Of a DNA stretch of 64,000 nucleotides, positions 20,412 through 29,843 are shown one piece after another (the stretch's first letter is position 1; the number at the start of each line of letters is the position of its first letter). The stretch lies in the NCBI RefSeq assembly GCF_002258785.1, contig NZ_NOYI01000021.1, positions 372,001 through 436,000 of the forward strand. Reading direction: 5' to 3'. The notes under the pieces are model-generated. The model was not told the origin of the DNA. It ran no database searches and saw nothing but the letters and a program-made list of their open reading frames with translations. The position numbers were made by a program, and so were the translations under genes. The DNA is from Rhodococcus sp. 06-235-1A (GTDB taxonomy: Bacteria; Actinomycetota; Actinomycetes; Mycobacteriales; Mycobacteriaceae).

Positions 20412-20915
20412 TTGAGTTACCGAAACAAGACCTACGTGGCCTTTGCCAGTGAAGACATCCACCTGTATCGGCTGATGGAGGCGTGGCGCGACAACGCCAA
20501 GATTGACTTCAACTTCTCTGACGCCCACGGCCTTTTCATATCCCGCGACACCAGTAAGCCCGAGACGATCAAGCGCAACCTTCGACAGCGCATGAGCAAC
20601 GCGAAGCAGGTTGTCATTATCGGTACGTCTGATGCTAAGAAGAAGGGCGGCGACGGCAAATCCTTCCTTGCCCACGAGATCGGCGTGATGATGGAGTACA
20701 ATCTCCCCGTCGTTGTTGCCAACAGCGGCGGCAGCAAGAAGATCGAACGGTCTGTGATCCCGTCACCTCTTCTGGATGCTGACTACTACACGCTATCTGT
20801 TTCGTTTAGCCCGGCCATCATCAAGTTTGCACTCGACAAGTACGCGCCGCAGTACGCGGCCAGTGACAAGGCAGGCCCGCATTATTACGAGCAGCACATC
20901 TACGACAAGCTATGA
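20412..20915 (+). CDS. thsB: TIR-domain protein, Thoeris ThsB-like
   Basis: A 167-residue TIR-like (MTH538/DUF1863) protein. Strand A reads YRNKTYVAFASEDIHLYRLM, strand C QVVIIGTS, and the helix with the likely catalytic Glu is FLAHEIGVM (Glu89 from the TTG start). TTG 20412 follows AGGGGG; ATG 20322 is an alternative but has no ribosome site and would add 30 atypical residues. In Thoeris, ThsB senses phage and makes an ADP-ribose-derived signal from NAD+. The next gene, 3 bp away, encodes a membrane/macro protein, the type II ThsA arrangement. Confidence 0.82.
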   Translation: MSYRNKTYVAFASEDIHLYRLMEAWRDNAKIDFNFSDAHGLFISRDTSKPETIKRNLRQRMSNAKQVVIIGTSDAKKKGGDGKSFLAHEIGVMMEYNLPVVVANSGGSKKIERSVIPSPLLDADYYTLSVSFSPAIIKFALDKYAPQYAASDKAGPHYYEQHIYDKL

Positions 20916-20918
20916 CGT

Positions 20919-21770
20919 GTGATTGTCACTCGAGATTTGCGCAATAAGCGGTTTTGGCGTGGGCTGGCGGCACACGGGCTCTCTGCGCTCGGTGTGCTCT
21001 CAGCCGCACTTGGCCTTATCGACCTCTTCTCACCCGACACGCTGGGCAAACTCGATCTTCCCGAAATCCTGCTCGTTCCTGCGATAGCCCTCGCCTATTC
21101 CATTCGGAAGTCGTGGCCGTACCCTGTGGAAAAACACTACTCAACGCCCGACACGAAGGTTAGGCTCGTCACCGGCGATCTTTTCGACCAGGAGACCAGC
21201 CTCGTCATCGGAATGGCCGACACGTTCGACATTGAAACACCACACATCATCGCTACGACCAGCGTGCAAGGGCAGTTCCTTGCGAAGGTGTACCAGAACG
21301 ATTCGAGTAGCCTGAGGCAAGACCTACGGGCCGCACTGGCAGGCAAGCAGGTCATCGGTACGGTCACGAAACAAGGCAACACCGATCGCTACCCGCTCGG
21401 TACCATCGCCACAATCCGTCACCAGCGCACGCAGTACTTCTGTGTCGCGTACACCAGCCTGAACGAGCGGAACAATGCATCGTCCTCGATGGGTGTGCTT
21501 TGGGAGGCAATGGAACAACTATGGGACGAGGTACGTGTTCAATCGAACGGCGATGCTGTTTCTGCGCCGATAATCGGCCTAGGCCAGTCCGGAATGTCCA
21601 CTCTGTTGCCAATCCAAGACGCCATCCGCTTCCTCATTCTGTCGTTCGTATTTGCATCCCGTAAGCGGCGCGTTTGCGAGGAGTTACGGATCGTAGTTCG
21701 ACCGGGTGACGAGCGGCGCATCGATTTGCTCGAAGTTCAGGAGTTTCTGGACTCACTGAAGACATCGTGA
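20919..21770 (+). CDS. thsA: membrane protein with macro-like domain, type II Thoeris ThsA-like
   Basis: A 283-residue protein. Two membrane helices occupy residues 15-37 (GLAAHGLSALGVLSAALGLI) and 47-62, and a soluble macro-like domain starts near residue 80 (VRLVTGDLFD, then SLVIGMADTFD and PIIGLGQSG). Type II Thoeris ThsA proteins have this TM-macro layout: the macro domain binds the ThsB-made His-ADPR signal and the membrane part kills the cell. The GTG start at 20919 follows thsB closely. The stop overlaps the HIT gene. Confidence 0.8.
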   Translation: MIVTRDLRNKRFWRGLAAHGLSALGVLSAALGLIDLFSPDTLGKLDLPEILLVPAIALAYSIRKSWPYPVEKHYSTPDTKVRLVTGDLFDQETSLVIGMADTFDIETPHIIATTSVQGQFLAKVYQNDSSSLRQDLRAALAGKQVIGTVTKQGNTDRYPLGTIATIRHQRTQYFCVAYTSLNERNNASSSMGVLWEAMEQLWDEVRVQSNGDAVSAPIIGLGQSGMSTLLPIQDAIRFLILSFVFASRKRRVCEELRIVVRPGDERRIDLLEVQEFLDSLKTS

Positions 21771-22216
21771 TGAGCCACCTCAACGTTCCTAACGCGTACC
21801 CCTGCGCGTTCTGCGATTATCTCAGTGGTCTGCGCCCGTTCACGATCCTTTACCGGGAAGACCAGGCTGCCGTCCTCGTGACACGTGAGCAGCGAGGACT
21901 GTCCCACCTACTGGTCGTTACCACGCGCCACGCTCCTACCGTGCTCAATATCAACGATGCCGAATCGGAAGCGGTCATGCGCCTCGTGCGGATGGCTGCG
22001 CGAGCTATCGACGAGGTTGAACAGCGCCCCGGCATCAGCGTGTGGCAGAACAACGGGGTGGATGCCCATCAGGCCATTCCGCACTTCCACATTCATGTAG
22101 CTGGGACGGTCGCCGGCGGAGGGACCGACTGGGACAAAGTCCACGAGCTGAGCCTAGAGCAGACCGAAGCGATCGCAACGAGGCTCCGCCCCTACGTCAA
22201 AGGGACCGCTCGGTGA
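21770..22216 (+). CDS. HIT-family nucleotide hydrolase/transferase
   Basis: A 148-residue histidine-triad protein. The catalytic motif HFHIHVAG (His105, 107, 109) is intact, with a CAFC pair at residues 12-15 as in zinc-stabilised HIT proteins and an upstream GHL-like segment (GLSHLLVV). Its ATG shares a base with the thsA stop, so it is translated with the Thoeris pair. HIT enzymes cleave phosphoanhydride or phosphoramidate bonds of nucleotides. A role in removing the ADP-ribose signal, or in toxin control, is plausible but is inference. Confidence 0.85.
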   Translation: MSHLNVPNAYPCAFCDYLSGLRPFTILYREDQAAVLVTREQRGLSHLLVVTTRHAPTVLNINDAESEAVMRLVRMAARAIDEVEQRPGISVWQNNGVDAHQAIPHFHIHVAGTVAGGGTDWDKVHELSLEQTEAIATRLRPYVKGTAR

Positions 22217-22796
22217 CGCCATGGGCGAGTCGCCGAGTGTTGTTGAAATACAAAGAAATACAACACGCATAAGTCGACTGCTGAAGTTCGTTTGCTGGTA
22301 ATTCGGCATTTGCGAAGTCATCGTATTACCTGAGTCCTCGCCAGTAGATGCCCAGAAATCAACTCAGCTTAACGGTGCGGTAACTGCTCTACCTACTCCC
22401 CATTTACCGGCGCAAGCTGTACCGACGTGCGGCAGCTTCGAGATCACAGAGTCGGGCTGACGATGTGCGGCGCGGGCATGCTGACGCACTTTTCCGATCC
22501 CGTTGTCTCGTACAGCAGACAGCAGACAGCAAGAGCAACGCCTGGTGAACCTTTGTCCGTGTTCGTCAACGTAGCGTGGTGTTGGGAGCGGTGCGCGCAT
22601 TTTCGCAACTAACTCGGTGTCGAAACGAGAACCAGTCGCCCTGTCGCCGAGTGCGGAGCCTCGTCAAGTGCTGGGGTGACGGTTAGCGGATGAAGGGTCT
22701 GCGCGCATCGATAACGCGGACCCAGTGGGCCGTAGCCCATCAACGTTGTGCGTCGGCATCTGTCGCCTACGCTTATGACATGCAAGGGGCAGTTAA
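22217..22796. other. gene-free stretch between convergent operons
   Basis: No convincing gene. It contains an inverted repeat GTGTTGT (22237-22243) / ACAACAC (22260-22266) just past the HIT stop, which could be a weak terminator, and a short CAGCAGA-type tandem near 22512. The stretch looks more A+T-rich than the metabolic flanks. Confidence 0.5.
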
Positions 22797-25700
22797 TTAG
22801 AGAAACCCGATCTGCCCCGCCGAGGCGCGCGTGATGGTCACCGTGGTGCCCTGGAGGGTGAAGTCGAGTATTAGGCCGCTCGCGAGCACCGCTGCGACGC
22901 CGGCGTGATCACGCGCCACGATGAAGCCGCGAATCGAGCGATCCTCGGCCCGGATCGTGAGTTCGTCACCGTCGTCCGACGCGACGACGCTCACGGGCAG
23001 CGGCAAGACCTGCTCGTCGCCGTTGACGAGCCGAGACTGAGCGGTGACAGCCCCCGTCTCCATCATCTCGGCCAGCTTGTGCCGGTCTCTCCCCTGGACG
23101 TACTGGAGCAGGTCGAGAACATCCGTCGGGGTTGCTTCGAGTTTGTCGCGCCACCGTCGAATGTGTTGCTCGCTCAGGTATTCGCGTAAGCCTTCTTCAT
23201 CAAAACCGGCTTCTCTGGCCCGGCGCCCTAGCCGCTGCGCCAGCGTCCGGGACTTAACATCTCGTACAAGCAGGTTGATTGCGAGTGGTGAATCCACGCC
23301 GTAACGCAGGTGGGCAGCAGTGCTAGCGAAGAGGGCCGCTGAACTCAGGCGTGAGCGAAGGATATCGTTGGCTTGGGAGATGACCAGGCCGACGGTCCAG
23401 GACAGATAGTGCTGGATCCCCTCGCTGATGCCGTCGACCATTTGCTCCAGCCGGAACGCTGTGTTGGGCACTTCGGCGAGATGGTCGTTGGCTAGCTCGC
23501 TGAGTGTTCGTCCGGCGATCCAGTCACGAATCATGGCGTCGGTGTCGACGTCAATGTCCGCGCCCTTGGGTGAAGTTCGGAATCGCCAGTATTTTTTTGC
23601 CTCCGGGAGTGCCAAGAGTTGGGTGTAGATGGCAAGGCTGGTGAGGACGTCGAGTGTCTCTTCTAATGTTTGTTCGTCGATGCTGCCGAGTCCCTGCACA
23701 TGATCGGCAACTGCCTCTGCGATTGTCTCGATGACTGCGGCTGATGCCAGGCTGGTTCCAGCCTCTGCCCAGCGCCGACGTGATGCAGGCGGTGTCCGCT
23801 CGTACTCCGTCTCGACGAGATCAGCGAGTGTCAGCCACCGCTCCTTGAGTTCGTCGGAGAGCTGGGTGAACGCGAACAGGCGCTCGACGATTTCCCACCA
23901 GGTTCGGGTGTGCTTGAGGGTGGGTACCTGCTCCAGGACGTGGAGGATGAACCACACGTAGTTGACGAACCCTCCGGTCTCCTGGTCGGGTGTCAACCGC
24001 AGAATTGCATCTTGGGTCTCGGCCACCAATTCCTCGGCCTCGGCGAGGGCTTCGAGAGCGGCCGACCTAGCTACGGTCGAGTGAACCTCCAGCTCATCGG
24101 AGCTGGGCGTTAACCGGTCGAAATCTCGGACGGACATCGCCTTCTGCAGAGCCAACACGATCCATCCTTCGGATTCCTTTCCGGCTCGGCCGGCTCGGCC
24201 CACAGCGTTCAGGAGCTGGGCGGCAGACATTCGGAAGTCGGGATCTTGCCCGTCGTACTCGGTGGTCGCAATGATGACGGTGCGGACGGGCAGGTTCACG
24301 CCGTCGGTGAGGGTGCTAGTTGCGACGACGGCCTTGATGGTCTCACTGCGGATCGCGTCTTCAACCGCTTCTTGTACCTCGACGGGCAACCCGGCGTGGT
24401 GGTAGGCCACACCCTTGCGAATTGTTCCGACCAGGGGATGATCGTCGCCGAGGCGCGCGACGAGGGCGTCGGCAAGGCCCTGGGAGCGGGGGTCGTCTTC
24501 GAGTTCGTCGGCCATCACTTTCGCGGCATCGCGTGCCGTGGCTCGGTGGGAAACGATCATGAGCAGACTGCCGGCGCGTAGCAGCAAAGTGGCCGTCTTA
24601 GCGGTTAACGAGTATGCGGTGGAGCTGTTGTTCGGTCCGCTGAGGCGCTTGTTGCCGGGGCCAAGCACGAGCTGGCCGATGGGTGTGTCTTTGCTGGTGG
24701 CTAGGTCTCGCGTGGTGGTACTGGTTGGGCGTACCGCGAGGTGGGCGAGCAGGTCGTATCGGGTCTTACTCGTGCCTCTGCTCCCGCGAGCGGGGATCTC
24801 GGTGCGGCTTTCTTCAATCTTTTCGGTGCCAAGGAGGACGTGCAGTCGACGTGGAGCTCTCCACTCGTCGGTGAATAGCACGTCTGCCTGTCCGTTGGAC
24901 GCCCACGCGGCGAGAGATGCGGCGTTGCCTATAACGCCGGAGAGAAGGATTAGTCGTGCGCCGCTGGCGTCGAGTAGCGCCAACAGTCCTTCGAGCAGCA
25001 GTCCGCGGCCACCGGACTGGGCGATGAGGTGGACCTCATCGATGACGAAAAGACTGAACCGGCTCAGTACTTCGTCGGGGTTCTGCCGCAGGGCGTTCAT
25101 GAGTCGTTCGGGCGTCATGACCTCGACCTGTGGCTGATGGACGGTGTTGTCCTCGCTCGCAATCGTGTCGTCACTGAACAGGTCCTGGGCGCCGAATCCG
25201 TCGGGGAGATCTGCGCCGAGGCGGCGATCAAGGTATCGCAGTCGAGGGCGGAGCCCTTGACGCATTTCTCGTCCGAGGCTGCGCAATGGGGTCACGTAGC
25301 AGACGTCGCGGTCGTCGCGGGCGGTGTGGGCGCAGATGATGAGCTGTGCGAGCAGTGTCTTGCCGGCGCTGGTCGGGACGGAGACGAGCAGCCTTGAGGT
25401 TGTCGGGTCGAGAGGGCTGATCGTCGGATGGGAGATGAGGTCGCGTTGTGGCGGCCACAGGGTCAAGATGGGCTGCGCATCGAGGGTGAACGCCTGCTTG
25501 ACCGCTGGAGGGAGGTCGGGTGGCAGGACGGCCCAGATGCTGCTGGCCTCGAGCCCGTCAGCGAGGGCGATGAGGTGCCCGGCGACCCAACGGGTGTCGA
25601 GATCGCTGAGGCCGACTTCGTCGTCGATGACGATCCGGAGGTGTCCGCGGGCGGTTTCGAGCGCTTCGGTGCTGCCTTCCCGCAGATACTGGACAAGGCC

Positions 25701-26306
25701 GGTGACACCGCGAAGGAGCCGTTGTGTCGGGCCGAACATCGTGCCGTCCAGGCTTTCGAGTTCGGCACTGCGGGTCAGCGCGGTCGCGGCGGAGCGCCAG
25801 GTGCTTAACCTCTGGTTGAGAGCGGTCATATCGAGGCCGAGGAACAGTATCCCGGCTTGAAGAGCGACGTCTGCGCTGTCGGTGAATGCGGCCGCCACAT
25901 CGACGACAGGTCGCATCCTTCGGTAGATGGCACCGGCGTTGGGGCTCTCGTCGGCGCGGTGGTAGCCGACTTGGGCTGCGAACGCGGTGGACATCTGCTC
26001 AAGGCCCGTTTCGGCTGGGTCATCGAGGAGAAGGTCGTGGACATGAGCGCTGACGGCGAACGCGCGGCGCCGCTGCTCTTGGGGGTACCGGGCACCGTCT
26101 GCTGTGGATGCAATCCCGTGCAGATACCAGGCGGTGCGACGTAGTTGCGTGAGGTCGGCGCGGAACCCGGTGTCGGTGAGGCCGCGAACGAGCTCGATTT
26201 CGAGTTCGGCGATCAGATTGGTGAGCTCATCGACGGTGGGGAGCTGGGTAAGGTGCTCGTTGCCGAACGCGGCGTTGAGGTGTTCGGCGGCTAGAGCGCG
26301 GTCCAC
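22797..26306 (-). CDS. hamB: Ski2-like DEVH helicase, HamB/AbpB-like
   Basis: A 1,169-residue superfamily-2 helicase. After a 300-residue N-terminal helical region come motif I PTSAGKT (311-317), motif II DEVH (423-426), motif III-like LLSGVIGN and motif VI NAVGRAGRAGK. The large helical C-terminal part (about residue 740 on) has no recognisable domain. The start ATG lies inside the end of the upstream nuclease-like gene (16-bp overlap). The nuclease-helicase order matches Hachiman (HamA-HamB) or AbpAB antiphage systems. The length is at the upper end for HamB. Confidence 0.8.
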   Translation of the reverse strand: MDRALAAEHLNAAFGNEHLTQLPTVDELTNLIAELEIELVRGLTDTGFRADLTQLRRTAWYLHGIASTADGARYPQEQRRRAFAVSAHVHDLLLDDPAETGLEQMSTAFAAQVGYHRADESPNAGAIYRRMRPVVDVAAAFTDSADVALQAGILFLGLDMTALNQRLSTWRSAATALTRSAELESLDGTMFGPTQRLLRGVTGLVQYLREGSTEALETARGHLRIVIDDEVGLSDLDTRWVAGHLIALADGLEASSIWAVLPPDLPPAVKQAFTLDAQPILTLWPPQRDLISHPTISPLDPTTSRLLVSVPTSAGKTLLAQLIICAHTARDDRDVCYVTPLRSLGREMRQGLRPRLRYLDRRLGADLPDGFGAQDLFSDDTIASEDNTVHQPQVEVMTPERLMNALRQNPDEVLSRFSLFVIDEVHLIAQSGGRGLLLEGLLALLDASGARLILLSGVIGNAASLAAWASNGQADVLFTDEWRAPRRLHVLLGTEKIEESRTEIPARGSRGTSKTRYDLLAHLAVRPTSTTTRDLATSKDTPIGQLVLGPGNKRLSGPNNSSTAYSLTAKTATLLLRAGSLLMIVSHRATARDAAKVMADELEDDPRSQGLADALVARLGDDHPLVGTIRKGVAYHHAGLPVEVQEAVEDAIRSETIKAVVATSTLTDGVNLPVRTVIIATTEYDGQDPDFRMSAAQLLNAVGRAGRAGKESEGWIVLALQKAMSVRDFDRLTPSSDELEVHSTVARSAALEALAEAEELVAETQDAILRLTPDQETGGFVNYVWFILHVLEQVPTLKHTRTWWEIVERLFAFTQLSDELKERWLTLADLVETEYERTPPASRRRWAEAGTSLASAAVIETIAEAVADHVQGLGSIDEQTLEETLDVLTSLAIYTQLLALPEAKKYWRFRTSPKGADIDVDTDAMIRDWIAGRTLSELANDHLAEVPNTAFRLEQMVDGISEGIQHYLSWTVGLVISQANDILRSRLSSAALFASTAAHLRYGVDSPLAINLLVRDVKSRTLAQRLGRRAREAGFDEEGLREYLSEQHIRRWRDKLEATPTDVLDLLQYVQGRDRHKLAEMMETGAVTAQSRLVNGDEQVLPLPVSVVASDDGDELTIRAEDRSIRGFIVARDHAGVAAVLASGLILDFTLQGTTVTITRASAGQIGFL

Positions 26307-27211
26307 GCATATCTCCGTACCGTTTCAGCGAGTTCTGCGTAGCAGCTGATGCTGGTGGCCAGTCCGCGTAGCTGACCGGGCTTGCTCAGCCGCGGTAGCT
26401 TTTCGCTCATTTTGTTGAATGGCTGCGCTGACAGCGTCTGGTGGGTTGCCACTGATACCCCGGCACCGACGAGCGCATCTCCTTCCACCCACGCGGCGGG
26501 TAGCTGGGCGATCAAGTCGAGTATTCCTGCACTGTGCGAGCCCGGCTGAAAAGTGCTGACAAGCTTCCCAACGTAACGCTGGCCGTGTTCGTCGATCTGC
26601 TTATAGGCGGTGCTCAAACTTCCGGACAGCGGCCCGCTGCCGGTGTTTTTCTTGCTCTCCCAAAGCCGAAACCGCAACGCGCCGGCGGAATTCTCGTAGA
26701 TTGAGAACGCGTCGGCACCGGCATCCGTGACGTCGCCCTTAGGGTCGGGTTGAAGGCGAACGGCTGCATTGTTCTTCGTGAGCAAATGTAGGAGCCACTC
26801 GGCGATGTGGCCGTGCAGATGATGCGTATCTTTCGGCTTCGTCGGCAACCCGAAGACCGGTTCGATGAACGCGGCGATGGCAGCCGTGTCCGGTGGTGAC
26901 AACTTGGTGCCATTGAGAGTGTGCGCGCGCCACGAGTAGTACTGAGCAGTGGCTAGGCCGAAGCGAACTCGCATGATCGTGTCGATGAGCACCCATGCGA
27001 GCGCGCCACCCTCCTCGGGGGTGAGGCTGGTGCTGGTGTGCGAGCTCCACTCACACTTACCCGCCCCGGGAGCACCGTCATGTGAGGTTCGGGGTACGTA
27101 GTCGTGGACGTTGAGTCGGTGATGGGTGCGGGCATACTCCTCGGACTGCGCAGGGGACAGTCCAGTGAGCGCGGCCACCCATTTTACGGCGGGTGCCTGG
27201 GCTGTGGTCAC
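26291..27211 (-). CDS. hamA: predicted PD-(D/E)xK nuclease, HamA/DUF1837-like
   Basis: About 306 residues from GTG 27211, which follows GGAGG with 5-nt spacing; the ATG at 27295 (334 residues) lacks a ribosome site. The centre holds a likely nuclease core: DAGADAFSIYE with Asp167 and LWESKKN with Glu185 and Lys187, the D-ExK pattern of HamA-type proteins. A 16-bp overlap with the helicase gene shows co-translation. In Hachiman, HamA degrades DNA once released by HamB. The family call rests on motif and gene order, not on a full alignment. Confidence 0.65.
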   Translation of the reverse strand: MTTAQAPAVKWVAALTGLSPAQSEEYARTHHRLNVHDYVPRTSHDGAPGAGKCEWSSHTSTSLTPEEGGALAWVLIDTIMRVRFGLATAQYYSWRAHTLNGTKLSPPDTAAIAAFIEPVFGLPTKPKDTHHLHGHIAEWLLHLLTKNNAAVRLQPDPKGDVTDAGADAFSIYENSAGALRFRLWESKKNTGSGPLSGSLSTAYKQIDEHGQRYVGKLVSTFQPGSHSAGILDLIAQLPAAWVEGDALVGAGVSVATHQTLSAQPFNKMSEKLPRLSKPGQLRGLATSISCYAELAETVRRYAWTAL

Positions 27212-27295
27212 TGCTGCCTCCGGTGTGTACGTGCGCAGGTCGCCAACACTAAGACATCCTTCCACCTGGATCTCTCGGCTGATCAGCAACGTCAT

Positions 27296-27722
27296 TTAGA
27301 TGCAATTGCAACCGACACACTAGTCACAGACATACGAGGGCACAGCAGCGCTGCCGCATTTGGTTGCCACAGCAGCAACGGTTCAAGTCCGCCGTCCCAA
27401 CCCCGATATGAGTCACCACTGGCACACGACTTTGCGCTAAACTGTACGCCGCAAAAGCCTTGTGAACAGGCTGCCGGTAGCGCTGCATATCGCGATTGGC
27501 CGTATTGTTCCGAGCTCGCGCGAGGAATGAGCCAGGCTGGGGCACGCCCGCGACGTCGGGTGCGGACCGCTGGGCTGACGGACTGACTCGGTGCGTCACC
27601 ACGACTTGTCTAAGCGACTATTGAGGGCAAAGTGGTCTGCCTTGCTGGGGGTTCGGGTGGCGCACTCGGACTTGCCTGAGCCGTGGGCGTCGGCTCTGTC
27701 TCCATTGGGCCGCGACCTGTAA
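27296..27722. other. gene-free stretch
   Basis: No supported gene. It includes a T-arm-like GGTTCAAGTCC near 27377, but the flanks do not fold into a tRNA and it is not called. It probably holds promoters for the flanking divergent genes. Confidence 0.45.
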
Positions 27723-28061
27723 GTGCGCCAGTACGGCAACGAATTTGAACACGTCGATTGGGAGATCGACTACGACCCGGAGATCGACGGTGTGTTCCTG
27801 CTGAGCGCGGTGACGATTGCCGGCGTCGTTCCGTGTGAGTTCGGTGGTAGCTGGATCTGGACCCGCGTCGACTCGGACGAAGACTTTGCGATGTGGGCGA
27901 TGGCTGATTCGGTCCAGGACGTTGTGGCTGACCTTTGTACCGTATGGCCGTGGGGTGACGGCGGTGGATTCATGAACGCGCGACTCGTGGACGGTGTCGC
28001 TGTGTGGAAGGACAGCAACGGTTGTACGACGCGTATGGGAAAGCTGGCCAGCATCGTCTGA
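27723..28061 (+). CDS. small acidic hypothetical protein
   Basis: 112 residues, GTG start directly after an in-frame TAA, so this is the longest possible reading. It is acidic at the N-terminus (DWEIDYDPEIDG) and rich in Trp and Asp, with alternating strand patterns (SWIWTRVDSDEDF, VAVWKDSNG). No family was recognised. Composition resembles small immunity-type or binding proteins, but this is not evidence of function. It stands alone between the Hachiman-like pair and the proteasome-like gene. Confidence 0.5.
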   Translation: MRQYGNEFEHVDWEIDYDPEIDGVFLLSAVTIAGVVPCEFGGSWIWTRVDSDEDFAMWAMADSVQDVVADLCTVWPWGDGGGFMNARLVDGVAVWKDSNGCTTRMGKLASIV

Positions 28062-28516
28062 CCCGCCCAAACCTTGACTCCGTTTAGCGCTGCGCCCCTG
28101 ATCCGTTCGGCGGCTGGCTTTCGAGTACATCAGAGATTTGAGATGGCAGCTCGGCTGAAATCTTGACGGAACCCCCTGGTGAGCATGGGGTTTGAGGTGG
28201 TAGCGATAGAGGGTGCCCGGCCGGTCCCTGACTCATTGATGCAATACACAGTGGTGTACCGGTAACCCTGCATATCAAAACTCGTCGCATTGCCATTGCT
28301 CTGCTCCTGGGTGAAGGAGTGCAAACCGCCATGTTCAAACCGCCAGACGGTAAACCCTCCATCGCTACGCTCGGAGGCGGGTTCGGATGCTGTCGACCAG
28401 GAGAGGGGGTGTAGAGATCGGGTGTCGAGGCAAGAAACATCAGACAGTCAAGTCAATCTTGGCAGGAGGTACCGATCTCGACATCTGAGCCCGGCATTGT
28501 CCGGTCTAATAGAGGC
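28062..28516. other. gene-poor stretch with a possible gene remnant
   Basis: On the minus strand a stop-free stretch from about 28449 to 28130 encodes a protein-like segment (GGFTVWRFEHGGLHSFT, then YRYTTVYCINESG) but has no usable start codon. It may be a fragment of a lost gene. The promoter of the proteasome-like gene should lie at the right end (TCTAAT at 28505-28510). Confidence 0.35.
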
Positions 28517-29623
28517 ATGACCGTGATCCTTTTCGCCCGTGCAACCAGTGGCTACGTTATTGCATCCGACGGCCGCACGTGTTCGCCGAACTTGCCGAAG
28601 CACATCGAGACGGACACCGCCAAAAAGATCCGTTGGTATCACATCGGGGAGGGTGGCTACGTCACTGCCTCCAGTGGCCGGGCCTGGATCGGTGGCGACC
28701 CGATCAGCAAAATCGAGGAGGAGATCGTAGATCAATTTGGCGGGAGTATTACGAGTCCCGCGCATTTCATCGCGCACATCACTGACAAACTCAAGGAGTA
28801 CAACAGGCAACAGAAGTGTGACTGTGCTTCACGGCATCTTGAGTGTGTCTTCCCTGCTGAACTTTGCTATTTGTGTGGACAAAATTTCGACTGCGGAAAC
28901 TGCGACGAGATCGATCCAAAGTACGAGTGGATGGAGCCGGGAGATGGAGGGTGTTTGTGCTCGCCTGGCGACAGGCTTTCAGTGTCTACGTCCCCCTCGA
29001 AATTTCCGACAGGATGCCGTTGCAAGCCGACTCGTGAGGCTGAACTGTCCTGGCTGTGTGTCCCATTCGGACCTAACGCAGGTGAGGTTGTCAGCGCAAC
29101 CATCTCGAACAAGTTCGAGCCCATTGCTGAATGCCAGCCCGTCCATCAACACTTCCTGTTAGAAGGAGAGCTGTTATCTGGGCATCGCTTCGGTATCCCC
29201 GTGGTCTCCACGACTAAGCAGCGCGTCGACGCAGCGAATAGCGAGCCACTGGTTGATATCGCCGCCACTGCGGACATAGTTTGGGGCCTGCTCAGGACCG
29301 CATATTTTGAGGCGGCAGACAGCGCCACATTGCGATGGCTGGATGAACAGGATCTGCAGAGTTACCAACTGGGCATTGATACCGATAGACCTGACGTCAC
29401 CGTGTCCGAATTAGCAACGGCGATAGAGTCTTACAACGAAATCAGACTCCTGGTCGGCGCTTCGAGCATCGGTGGCGCAGCTCGTATAGTCACGATCGAC
29501 GGCAACGGCGACCCGACGTCCGTGAACACTGAAAACAACTTCGGCTTGCCCGTGACAGTCTGTCCGATCCATCCCGAGGCAGGGGGCCCTTGTCCGCCCG
29601 CCGACCAGGCTTACTACTGGTAA
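28517..29623 (+). CDS. proteasome-fold Ntn hydrolase with Cys-rich insertion
   Basis: A 368-residue protein not assigned to a named family. Removal of Met1 would expose Thr1; then Gly11, Asp17 and Arg19 fall exactly where proteasome beta and HslV subunits have them, and Lys35/Lys36 before Ile match the catalytic Lys33 region (three residues later). Near the C-terminus SIGGAARIVTIDGNG matches the closing GG-strand of beta subunits. Between residues 100 and 170 lies an insertion with eleven Cys (101, 103, 110, 117, 120, 126, 129, 146, 148, 167, 169), likely metal-binding. MetAP cleavage would make it active without a propeptide. It converges on the CBASS pair. No SD is seen; it may be leaderless. 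Confidence 0.75.
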   Translation: MTVILFARATSGYVIASDGRTCSPNLPKHIETDTAKKIRWYHIGEGGYVTASSGRAWIGGDPISKIEEEIVDQFGGSITSPAHFIAHITDKLKEYNRQQKCDCASRHLECVFPAELCYLCGQNFDCGNCDEIDPKYEWMEPGDGGCLCSPGDRLSVSTSPSKFPTGCRCKPTREAELSWLCVPFGPNAGEVVSATISNKFEPIAECQPVHQHFLLEGELLSGHRFGIPVVSTTKQRVDAANSEPLVDIAATADIVWGLLRTAYFEAADSATLRWLDEQDLQSYQLGIDTDRPDVTVSELATAIESYNEIRLLVGASSIGGAARIVTIDGNGDPTSVNTENNFGLPVTVCPIHPEAGGPCPPADQAYYW

Positions 29624-29843
29624 TCCTACAGATCAAGACTCGCCGAATTGCTCGACCAACGCGAACTTTTGCCCCGGCCGGCACGTGCCATGCGTTCATC
29701 CGCCCTATTCCGCCACGCGGATGCGGCACAGGTACGAGATCTCGGCGTCGACTTCCGGGTCGTTCGCGACAGCGGAACTCAACATCTGTGCGCGACGGTG
29801 CCGAGCGGGACGCCGCGAGTGCCTTCACATTCGATTGGTGCGG

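Noticed and set aside
22505..22535. CRISPR or satellite array
   Set aside because: Only three short CAGCAGA-type units in tandem, no spacers; no CRISPR array was seen anywhere in the window.
27377..27400. tRNA-like T-arm in the gap after the nuclease gene
   Set aside because: Flanking sequence does not form an acceptor stem or anticodon arm.
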